Positions 46,651 to 57,575 of a stretch of DNA of 64,000 nucleotides are shown piece by piece. The position numbers and the translations under genes are program-made. Under the pieces are notes generated by a model. That model searched no databases. It was not told where the DNA came from and saw only the letters and a program-made list of their open reading frames with translations. Position 1 is the stretch's first letter. Each line of letters begins with the position of its first letter. Source of the DNA: Acanthochlamys bracteata (Eukaryota; Streptophyta; Magnoliopsida; Pandanales; Velloziaceae); contig CM034140.1 in assembly GCA_019914995.1 (NCBI GenBank), positions 3,844,001 to 3,908,000 of the forward strand, read 5' to 3'.

Positions 46651-47639
46651 CTTGTTAACAAGCGTAAAGTAACCTTCCACTGTAAAAACTTAACTGACTA
46701 AAACATCAATAACACTCACATTTAGAATGTGTTCTTCACATCCTATTAATTCTTTTTTACCAAAATTATCTAAAATAACTTCTTTCTTTATAATTTATTT
46801 TTTGAATTTTCAGATTTTTAAAGTATAATTTTCTAAATATCAATTTGTTTGAAAAACACACTCTTAAAATCAATTAATTAACTAGCATTGAAGTTTCTTA
46901 CTCAATTTTCGCAAGAAGATCAGGGTACATAACTCAAAAAATTCAATTTCATCCACTTCAAGAATATTGGATTGGAGATCTAGCGCGAAACAATGGACGC
47001 GTGGATCTGTTGCTTATCGATATGTGATTTTCTAGTAATGCAAGGGACCTCACGGAATATTCATGAATTTATTTGTATACTCATATACGAACTTATTCAA
47101 TACGAGTAAGTTATCATGACTCATATATGTTGTTTTTGTCTTTTTTTTTTTTTTTTGGTTACACTTATATGTATATTTAAGAATTTAAGGTCTTGTAAAA
47201 ATAAAATTTTAGTAACTAAAATTAGCTCTTCTTGTGGATATTGGACAATCAACGTATTGCAATAATTGACAAAAGAAAAGGTTATGAATTATATAATCTA
47301 ACACCTCACTGATTTTGCGTCTATCTTCTTTTTCTTTCTTTCTTTTTTTTAATTTTATTTGGAGAATATATATCATCTTCATCATTGCCATTGTCATCTA
47401 GTGGTAAAAGATACGAGGATATATACATGAAAATTAAACTGAATTGAGAAATTAAATTATTGCTAGTAGTAATGAACACAAGAAGATTTCCAGCATTAGA
47501 TTAAGGCTTATTATTAAATTCGTACTTATATACTTAGATTAAAAAATATTTGAAACTCCAAACTATCATGGTTTTTACCAACCAATGAAATTTAATTTTA
47601 AATAAAATAGAAAGCTGCAAATGTTCTTGTTGAAGAATT

Positions 47640-47880
47640 AGAAAGCATTTAGAGTATTTTTAAAATGAAATTTTTTTAAAATAAAAGATATTTTTATTTT
47701 TTTAAAAATAAGTTATATTTTTTATCAAAAAAATAATAAAAATAAATAATAAAAAAATCTCACTATATAAAATTTATTTATATATTTTAAATTTTAAATA
47801 AAATTTTAAATATTTATAAAAAATATATTAAAAATTAAAAAAATACTTTTTTGCGGAAAGTAATACCAAACGCGCCGTGT
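47640..47880. repeat. AT-rich MITE-like element, family A copy upstream of the third NAC gene
   Basis: Central AAAAAATCTCACTATATAAA and end ATACCAAACGCGCC match the family. It lies about 500 bases upstream of the NAM-type NAC start codon. Confidence 0.6.
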
Positions 47881-48147
47881 ACGTACTCAAAAGTTACACT
47901 ACAGGTGCATATTTATGTGTGAAAGCAAATTAACTGAGTCAATCAAATTACTTAATAAGTATGAATTTTTAGTTGAAGAAGAGAAGGGTGATGAAAATGA
48001 TATAGAAATGCAAGTGGGGTGCTAGGTAACACCTGTTTAGGCTTCTTTGAGAAGTTGCCTTGTTCAGCAAGCAATCTTATTGGCCCTATCTAGACTTGAA
48101 GCCTCTCTTTCATTTCTCTGCTTATAAGAAGTAGCTTGTTTGCATCC

Positions 48148-48171
48148 ATGTCTTGTTCTTCTCTTTCTTAA
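48148..48171 (+). other. 7-codon upstream open frame in the leader of the NAM-type NAC gene
   Basis: ATG TCT TGT TCT TCT CTT TCT TAA lies about 205 bases before the main ATG. A TTATAAG TATA-like word at about 48122 makes it uncertain whether this ATG falls inside the transcript. Confidence 0.25.
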
Positions 48172-48375
48172 CTCCTCCTCCACCCATCTCTTCCACTCAT
48201 TCCCTTTTTCTCTGAAAAAAAACCCCAAAAAAAAAAAAATCTTATTTCATTTTCAACTCTTGTTTGTTGTTTTGTTGTTGTTTTCTTCCTTTTGCTCTGA
48301 TCTCAGACTGGTTGTAGTTAACAAGGGTTAAAGTTGATTTGTGTTTTCTGATATTCGTTCAATTCATCATCATCC

Positions 48376-49627
48376 ATGGCAAGTGATCAAAGTTTGTATC
48401 TGCCACCTGGGTATAGATTCTTCCCAACTGATGCAGAAGTTATAGAGCAACTCGAGAAGAAGGTGATCAACCCTGTTGGTTTCTTTTCTATATCAATTGG
48501 AGAAGTTGACTTGAACAAGAACGAACCATGGGATCTTCCCAGTAAGTGCATACATAATAGTTTCGACTTTCAATCTTTTACTAGAAGTCTTTGTGATTAT
48601 TTGGACTAAATTTGGTTTTTTGGCAAAAAATTTTGAATAGGGAAAGCAAAGACGGGTGAGAAAGAGTGGTACTTCTTTTGCCAGAAAGACAAGAAGTATC
48701 CAACAGGGATGAGAACTAACAGAGCAACTCAAGCTGGGTACTGGAAAGCAACAGGGAAAGACAAAGAGATCTTTTACAAGCTGCATGGCAGAACAAAAAT
48801 TCTTGCTGGGATGAAGAAGACACTTGTCTTCTACAAAGGCAGAGCTCCTAAAGGAGAGAAGACTAATTGGGTCATGCATGAATTCAGGCTTGAAGGAAAC
48901 TCACACTCCAATCTTCCACGAGAAGCTAAGGTATGTGTTTTGATTATCATTTATTTCTTTTCCCATTACTTTAATATTTATCCCTCGCCGATCGAATTGT
49001 GCCATTGAAATTTCGATTTTGTTGTTGGTTTTTCAGGATTCATGGGTTGTTTGCAAGGTGTTTCACAAGAACATTGGAGGTTCTACTGTCAAAAGAAGCC
49101 CGGTTCATGAGTTGATAATGGGTTCCTACGAAGTAGGGGAACCATCCACTCTACCCCCATTGATTGATCCAAATGAGTACATTATCTATAACGATCAAGC
49201 ATCTCATGCTGTTGATCATAGTTTCAGAGGAGGAACTGGAACAAGTTCTTCTGCACCAATCCATCATCAACAATATTCCAACTTCTCTGAAACCATGATG
49301 GTCTCAGACATCAATCAACAGGCCGGTTACTACAACAACAGCTTGCTCAATCAACCTGCAATAGCTTCATCATCAATTGGTCGTCATCAATACCTTCAGC
49401 AGCCTGATTACTTTGGTTTGGGAAATTTGGGATACTTGCAACAAGATGATCAAGTGATGCCGGCGATAAGACGACACTGCAAGGCAGAGCAGCAATCACA
49501 TAACTCGACAATCAGCGTCTCGCACGACACCGTATTAAGCAATGATAAAACCATGGAGATCTCATCCATTGCTTCAATCCAAACTGATGACTTTGACGAG
49601 TTCTTGAACAATATGCAGCAGGAGTGA
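48376..49627 (+). CDS. NAC transcription factor, NAM/ORE1/ANAC046-like, with divergent subdomain A
   Basis: A nuclear NAC transcription factor. Exons 48376-48541, 48641-48930 and 49037-49627 have intron phases 1 and 0; the protein has about 348 residues. Subdomains B-E are typical of the NAM/ORE1 group: [35 protein letters not shown] then [38 protein letters not shown] then [10 protein letters not shown], and [12 protein letters not shown]. Subdomain A is odd: [20 protein letters not shown] replaces the usual [19 protein letters not shown], with changed HPTDEE residues and one residue fewer. The C-terminus is Ser/Gln/Asn-rich and ends [13 protein letters not shown]. No miR164-like target was seen in exon 3, unlike CUC/ORE1/ANAC100 genes. 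Relatives drive senescence and cell death. The frame is intact and splice sites are normal, so it is probably a working gene. Confidence 0.92.
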
Positions 49628-52583
49628 ATCATTGAAGGTTTAGTTAGTTAGATGGTGTTAAATTTTATTTCAAACATTGAATTTAGCTTATATTAGAGAT
49701 GAAGAGTGAGCCATAATATACATGCAATTGCTGTACATAAGCTCCAGGTTGATAGTAATAATCAATATAATATTTATTAGCTTATTATGTTTTTGATCTT
49801 CATTGGCAGTTAGTAATATGTATGAATATGAATTGATCGATCATGTTCTTACTGTTATATATTTATATTGCTGTTAGAACAAATTTGTATAAGTTGTTGC
49901 GTTCACAGTGCCAGTTCATCATAATACAAAGACAGCTCATGATCAAGAACAACATGTTTTTGAAAACCTGTTGATTGATTGCATGTTGCAGTCACAATCA
50001 TATACAGCAATATTGCAGACCAACAATATCAGAAACCACAGATGAAAATTGTCCCTCCGCTCACATGCAGCATATATACCAAGACCAAAAAAAAAAAAAA
50101 AATCTGAGGATATTAGTTGTAGCGTTTTGCATAGATCAACTCATGAGCTATAGCATGCATCAGAAAACTGTACATGGCTTCATTTATCATACATCATTAT
50201 CAAAAAATATTTCCTTGTTTTGGTTATGCGTATCTTTCAATCTAGCTATTAGGGCGTATTTCAAATGCTAGTAACTGAGTTTCGTAAAAATAAAAAATAA
50301 AAAGATAGGATTTTTTGCAAAATAAGTGGAAGTAGAGTTTAATATTTGTGTTTCAATAGATTTTGAAAGTGTGTTAAAAATTAAAAAATATAGTTGTATT
50401 GAAAATTGTGTAAATAAAAAAATTAGAACTGGAGTTTCGTATGTGGAAATAAAGTTTTGACTTTTTTATATAATTGAAACATATGAACTATTCGGAATTC
50501 AAAATCTGACAGAAAAAAGTGAAGTTATGGGCGTACTAAATATCAATCATATATATGTTAAAAGTGTTCCTTCATTCGTCTTGAAATAGATATCTATCAA
50601 ACAATTAATATCTATAATTGCTAAAAGTTAAACATCTCTGATGACAATATATATCACTTTTTTTCTTTTAAATCTTTCCAGCTATATATGTGTTTCTTGC
50701 AGAAAAATTGAAAGCATTCCTGTGGTGAAATTCTTGATGAAAACAATGCTAATTAATATTTAATAGAAATATTTGTACAAGACATGCATAATATTTATCT
50801 GCGTAAAAGTTCGGCTAAAGGTAGTGCAAGGGAGGGAAGTGATTATTGTTGATGTTGGGTGAAATATTTTGAATTGCTGCTTTCCTGTTAAGGTAATCAG
50901 AAAACCAATTTGTAGAACTTTTGAAAACTTTTGAAGTTTTATAATCTGTTTGAGTTTAATTTAATGGTAAGTTTTGGGAAACAATGTTGAAGGAAATTGT
51001 GAGTTTGTGGTTCTGGTGGTAATAACCAGGCTTGCCGGCGGTGCCCTTGTTTCATGCATCAAATTCCGGAGACGGGAAGAAGAAGAAAAAGAGGAATATA
51101 TTCTCTTTTTCTTTCTCTCTTCTCGTCGCTTTCCCTATCTATTTCATTTCATTTTCATCATCATCACATTGAAATTATTGGTTGATATTGATCCAGCAGT
51201 TGTTACATGTGCTGCTCACGCGCTTGTGACCTTGGCTCAGTTCGGCTCGGCTCGGCTCGGCTTGATCTGTTTTATTTTTCTTTTCTTCAAAGAGAGTTGT
51301 GAATAGTCTCGGTGTCGAGGCTTAAAAATATGCATCTTCTATTTGAGTATATATCAACCCAGTGGTTTAGGTCACGTTTAATTTACTCTTCTACAAATAA
51401 GTCTCTGAATTAAATAATTTATAAATAAATTTTAATTATTTTAGAAAAAACTTATGAGATTAAATTTATAAAAACTATATATATTATTCTCAGAAAAGCA
51501 AACATTCTCTTATTCGATATCCTTTTTAGATCACAATTCAGTATGTAGTTTAATATTAGCATGTCATAATTCAAGAAAAAAATTAAAAATCAACATAGAA
51601 TATTAAAATATAAACTTCAAATATATTCTAAAATATTATTCTTTAAGATAACATCTCAAATGATGTTATATAGAATAGGAAGGCAGCAGAAAGTGATAGA
51701 ATGGATGGAAATGATAAAAGAGTTATCTAAATTAGGAATGGTAAAAAATGACCCGGTCCGTATACTCAACTCTAAATAGACTCACTTAAATGGGTTTAGA
51801 TTTTATTTTAGTTGAGTTCGGATCAATCTTATATCAACTCAAAATGAGCTCCGTAACTGAACCAAGCTCGTATTGATCTAATATTAATTTATTTAACTCG
51901 TATAATTATCTATAAAGTATATAATAATTAGGAAACATTTAAAACAATTATATTACATTTTACTTTAGTTTTATATACATTTTATTTGTTGAATTTTTCA
52001 TATTTGGTTAATTTCTTACTTTATTTATATATTTTGTCAAAATAATATTTCTTATTTTGGATTTATAATATCTAATAATTTTTCACCTATTATTGTTAAA
52101 AACTAAGTTTATAATTTTAATTAGATAGGTTGATCGAATTTAATTTAATTATTAAATAAGTTAGATTGTGATTAATAATATTGATCTATATAGATATATA
52201 GATCAATTAGAATTAAATAATTAGCTAGTTACATATTTTACTTAATTAATCAATAATGTGCTTACTATGTGTTTCTCTTGTCAAAATTTACTCATTTCAG
52301 AGATCTAAGTATTATTCATATTTCAATTCAAAAGACTTCATCATCCTGAAAAGTGAAAATTTGTCTGTATACAACAAAAGGAATTTAACCAGATTCTAAC
52401 ATTCTTTCATGTCTTTCACGTATTCTTGAGTAGTGGTTGTTGCAGTGCTGCATGAATCAAATCTAAACTAACCACTACAAGATACGGAAACGTTTAGGAG
52501 CACTTAAATAAGAAGCTTTTCTTCAAAAACTTTATCTCGAAATTTTACAAAAATAAAATTTATTGTTTTATTTTAAAATTTTG
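49628..52583. other. 3' flank of NAC and gene-free DNA
   Basis: No gene is supported. It contains a (GGCTC)n pentanucleotide run at 51243-51262 and a GACCCGG/GAACCAAGCTCG-rich decayed repeat near 51735-52230. The 110-codon open frame at 50974 is low-complexity and unconvincing. Confidence 0.4.
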
Positions 52584-52966
52584 CACTCCATTTATGCACA
52601 CTCCAGCACACTCTACGGCCGTTTGTTGCCGTGGAGACCTTCAAATTTAATCTCTACCGTTGAATATGAAAAATTACGAGTCATTAATATGCTGACAAAA
52701 TTGCATCGGAATACAAATCAACCTCCATCCGGCCAATTGATCAAAATGACTAAAAAATAAGACATATTTTGTTAACTTTTATTATTTGTGTCATTATTAT
52801 CAAATGATCGGATGAAGATCTATTCGTAGTTCGATCGAGATAAAATTTTGTCAATATGTTAACGACTCGTAATTCTTCATATCCAACGGTAAAAATTAAA
52901 TTTGAAGATCTCTACGGCTACAAATAGTCGTGAGGTGCATTAAAATATGCATAAAAATTAGAGTGT
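52584..52966. mobile_element. foldback MITE with ~165-bp inverted arms
   Basis: The left arm (52584-52750) matches the inverse complement of the right arm (52800-52966) almost throughout. Shared words include GAGA.CTTCAAATTTAAT, TACCGTTG.ATATGAA, AATTACGAGTC.TTAA and CTCCATCCGG / CTTCATCCGATC. The ends are CACTCCATTTATGCA and the complement CACTCTAATTTTTATGCA. No transposase is present, so it must move with outside help if it still can. Confidence 0.8.
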
Positions 52967-53279
52967 TCATATTTTTTTCATATATATTATATATATATGA
53001 CGATATATATATTTGACGTAATTGAATTCATACTTTTAAAATTTTTATAAAATTTTTAAGCACTATTATATTTATTAAAAAATATAATATCAATAAAATT
53101 ATAATAAGTAATAATAAGAACAATCAAATATGTTTCTAATCAATATATTGCTTTAGTAATTTGAACTTTTTACGAAGGTATTAAAGTGATTTAGTTTTCA
53201 TGATTCTCTAGAATCATAGACCAAATCCAATGAAAAATATATTTTACATACAAAAGTATATACCTCTCGTCGCCTTCTT

Positions 53280-53303
53280 CCTTGTCCTTGTCCTTGTCCT
53301 TGT
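53280..53303. repeat. (CTTGTC)4 microsatellite
   Basis: Four hexanucleotide units in a row; no associated gene was recognised. Confidence 0.85.
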
Positions 53304-55439
53304 TGGATCATCAATCTTGAGAAAGATTTCAATCAATCATTCAATCATCCAAATCAAAATCTATCTATGAATCGTTTCTACACGTATTCTCCCAAATCGA
53401 AAGCGATTCCAAAATTTTCAAGTGGATCTCCGAAGTTTCTTCTAACAATTCCTTAGGTGGTTTTGATAACTATTTCAAGTACAAATTAAAAAAAAAGTTT
53501 AATATATTTTTGAAAAAATAAAAAAAATATTTAAAAATAAAAAATTTTTATAATTTTATAATATAAAATTTTTCTATGTCTTTAAAAAATTTTGAAAAGC
53601 TATATTTTTTTAAAATATAAATTAAATTAAAATTAAATTAAAAAATAATTTTAAGCATCATCTTAAACTACTATCGGGAAATATGATACAGGAGTCATTT
53701 AAAATAAAAATTTCACTCGTTATCCGATCAATATACTATCAATTTAATACAATTCAAAATTTTAAACTAACGAATTTAGAAATGATATGATATATGAATT
53801 TATTTTTATTTTATCTATCTTTTATTTAAAAATTTTAATTTATTCTTTATGTGACGAATTTAAAACTTTTTTTCAAAATCAATTGACAATGAAAAGAGTG
53901 AGCTTAAATCTTTATGAATATCATCTTAGGATCATTGATAAGTAATGTAGAACTAATCATTCTTTAATATATATTCTCCAACAGAGCATTTTTTTATTAA
54001 AATTAAATTGATATGAGCTACGTATCCTATAATGAATTGGATAAAACGGACGACTTATTCTGAAATGAAATAAATTACTTGCTTTAAAATATAGCAGACA
54101 ACTATTCTTTGAATAAAACGTACTATCTATCCTGAAATAAAACGAACTATTTTTGCCCTATAATAAATTGGACCATAAAGGTTCTGAATAAATATAAATA
54201 ATCAGTTAGATTTAGTCCATATTTTGAACCGATTCGATCTAATATGTTCTAATATTATATGATAAATTTAAAATTTTTCTAAAACACCTTAATACTCAAT
54301 TATCACTACAGCTACTCCCTCGATATTCTTGTAGTCCAGTGAGTGTTGATCAAGACTCTTGTGTTGTTAAGATAAGGAGGACTTTGAATCAAAAGCAGAA
54401 AGCCAGAAATAACTATATATGAATATTGTTATCTCCATATATATATATAAAGAAGTGACATAAAAAGTTAAAGGTAAACAAACAGCAAAACGTGCATGTA
54501 TAACGTGTTTGTGTAACTGTGAGGTGCCATTTATATTCAGTCACACCTGCACGCGTGCAATATGTAGAGTACCTTTCGCCGTTTTCTGCTAGCCAGCTTT
54601 TGGATTTGATTTCCACATTATAAGTTTTTCATATAAACAAGAGTTTCATTTGCTTTTTTTCTTTTGTTTCTATATAATAGATGACAGATTCATATATAAA
54701 TTATTTCATTGCCTCTATTGATTTTGTGCGCACTTCAAATATCTGAAATAAGAATTTCTTTCGCCCTAAAATTAGAATTTCGATATGTGCATCTACTTCA
54801 AATATAAATTAAATTTAAAACTAAAATTTAAAATTATTATATTTTATTTCAATCAACTTTAAAAAATTAAAATTACTTCAAATTTATTTGAAATACGTTA
54901 TTACTTGACCACATTGGTTTAATTTGGCAAATTAAATTAACTTGGGGTTGCAACGTCGACGACACAAAGTTCAATCTTTTCTTGCTCATGATTGATTATA
55001 TTCTAACTAATCATTTCATGATATCCAATTTCAAATTTTAATTGGTTTTACTTTCAGGTTTCAGGTTTCGACGAAATTAAATATTACTTCTCTTAATTAT
55101 TTTTGGTTGTTTAACAAATTAGAGTGTTTCAGATCCCAAGTGTTAGAGCTAGATTAAAGCACGTAATTATATATTAAATTAAGGCCGAGATTTTTGCATA
55201 CTTTAAATATTGTTTTTAACGTCGCACGGTCCAAAAAAGCTAACTAGCAAGAAAAGTTGGTGGAATTTACAGCGACGTGAATTAAATTCTTCGATTGTGA
55301 TTTGATTACATGCATGGGAAAATTAGCTTCTGAACGGATCATAATTCATTCAAAAGTCTGACACCACTTACACAAGTAATAAAGAAAATAAGTGCTTATG
55401 AATTAATTTGAATTGTTAGAAAGACAGCAAACGATTTAG
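53304..55439. other. gene-free AT-rich stretch
   Basis: No recognisable gene. A further AT-rich block at about 53490-53660 may be a weak family A relic. Confidence 0.4.
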
Positions 55440-55640
55440 ATATGTTTAAAAGTACTTATTTAAAAAAATATTTTAAAAAATAAATTTTAGATATATTACT
55501 TTATAAAATTTTAAAATATAAAATTATATATATTTAATTTATATTTTATCTACATCTTTTTAAATTTTAAAAAATTTTAAAAATTATGCATAATTTTTGG
55601 AGTTGAAAAAGAATTTATTAGAATTGATAAACAATTTCAA
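55440..55640. repeat. AT-rich MITE-like element, diverged family A copy
   Basis: Has AAATATTTTAAAAAATAAAT and TTTTGGAGTTGAAAAAG blocks like the family, but ends are worn. Confidence 0.4.
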
Positions 55641-55691
55641 ATATGATCTAAAGTAAAAATTGGAGAATGAGAAGTGGCAATTGGTATTTTA

Positions 55692-55925
55692 TAGATTTAT
55701 GAGGCATTTGCAAGTATTTTTAAAATAAATTTTTTCTAAAACAAAAAATTTTTATTTTTTAAAAATAAATTCTATTTTATATCTAAAAACAAAAATATAT
55801 GTAATAAAAAAGTTTTACTATGTAAATTTTTTTGTATTTTCTAAATATTTATAAAAAATATATTACAAAGTATGAGTTGAAAATTTTAAAAAATTATTTT
55901 TTTTGAAAACCTTAACCAAACGTAA
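55692..55925. repeat. AT-rich MITE-like element, family A copy
   Basis: Central AAAGTTTTACTATGTAAAT and end CTTAACCAAACGTAATT agree with the family pattern. Confidence 0.6.
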
Positions 55926-56939
55926 TTTTATAGAAAAATGCTCAACAACCATGTTGTACTACTCTGTCTTGGTGTTCTCTATCAGCTAATTAAACCTGCC
56001 AAACAGGAGTAAGGAATTAATTAAAGAAAATTTAAAAAAAACATCATATTTCTTCTTTCTGCGAGTTCTCGGATATAAATTCAACCTACTTTTTACCAAC
56101 TCCAATATCTATCATAACAATTCTATTGTTTTGAGATCCTTTTTTTTTTACCTTTTTGACACTTTTGAATTAAAGGTAAAAATAGATTGACCAGTTTTTG
56201 TTTACATTTATGTTCATCAAATAATAGCTATTAGTTATAAAATACTAAAATTTTTGAGACATTGTTAAAAAAGCTCTGAATCAGACTAATGATTCATTTA
56301 TTAACATTTGTAACATATAAAAAATAATAATAATGAAACAAATAAATGCAAAATTGTTAATGATAAAGACTTGACTTTCTTATATATTCGAACCGCCCCT
56401 AATCTTCTCTAGGTTTTTAATGTAGGAACGAGTACTAAATAGGATTGATTAAGTTACTCCATTGCAAAATATATAAACAATCTCTTACATATATAGAAAT
56501 GTTTTTAGCTATTCTGAAATAACAAAAATCCTAAGCAAACCTAAAGCACAAACTACTCATTAGTTTATTATGTGTTTAAAACTAAACAAGAGATTTTGAA
56601 AGTGCTTATAATAAAAAAAAATTTAGTAAAACTTTTTCTAAATGAGATTTTTTTTATATTACAAAATATATACGTATAAAAATTGTACCATATATAATTT
56701 ATTTTATATTTTAAATTTTAAAAAATTTATAAAATATTATACAAAATTTATTAAAAAATATTCAAAATAAAAAATAATTTAATAAGTTAAGCTCTCGAAA
56801 TTTGTGCGCTACAATCGTGATTAAACTAAGATCTCCAAAGCAACGTAAACATACTCCAAAGTTTCAACTTTTTCTTTTAATGTATTTGACTACCATTTGC
56901 TTGATTATACACGATTAAGCACATTAATTATTGTTACAT

Positions 56940-57290
56940 CACTACTAGAGAAAAAGATATTTTGCGATCAAAATGTTAGAGACCAACCAAAGTTGATCGC
57001 TACAAACACGATCAAACAAATAATCATTGTTGTTTAAGAAACGGCGATCAAAGCACATTCTAGTCGTTGCTGCTCAAATATCACCGGCCAAAAAAAAAAA
57101 AAATTAGTCGCTCTGCTATAGAGAAACTTAATTGTAACTGTACCATGTAATAGCAACCAAAACATTTGTTGGTCTCTACTACTCAATCAATAACGATCAA
57201 CTATCACTATAATCGTTACTACTTTAATATGAGGTGCGACCAATGTCTAAGTTAGTCGCGGTTGATTAAGGACACAGACCAATTAACAGC
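56940..57290. mobile_element. CACTA (EnSpm) transposon end with subterminal repeats
   Basis: It starts CACTACTAGAGAAAAAG, a typical CACTA terminus, and is followed by many copies of short GGTCGC/GTCGYT-like words in both orientations (TTGATCGCTACAA, TAGTCGTTGCTG, TAGTCGCTCTG, GTGCGACCAATG, TAGTCGCGGTTG). The opposite terminus was not found, so it is a fragment or a non-autonomous relic. Confidence 0.6.
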
Positions 57291-57299
57291 TTGTATTTG

Positions 57300-57575
57300 T
57301 TATTTTTAAAAATAGTATAAAATTTTAGTAAAATTAGAACTATTAGCCCGATTTAGGGAGGATTTCAAAATCTCTATTTTATATCATAATTTTAATAAAA
57401 TTTTTATAATATTATAAAATTTATTTAAAATTTAAAATAATAATAAAAATTTTTATGTTGTAAGATTTTATTATTATTTATTTTTATAAAAAAATTAAGC
57501 TTATTTTTTGAAATAAGATAAAAATATTTTTTATTTAAAATTTTTTTTATTTTATAAGTATTTCTAAACACCTCT
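57300..57575. repeat. AT-rich MITE-like element, family A copy
   Basis: Contains AATTTTTATGTTGTAAGATT and ends TAAGTATTTCTAAACACC, following the family layout in inverse orientation. Confidence 0.5.

Noticed and set aside
50974-51306. 110-codon frame with Glu- and Phe-rich segments
   Set aside because: Low-complexity translation of GA- and CT-rich DNA and a GGCTC repeat; no homologue recognised.
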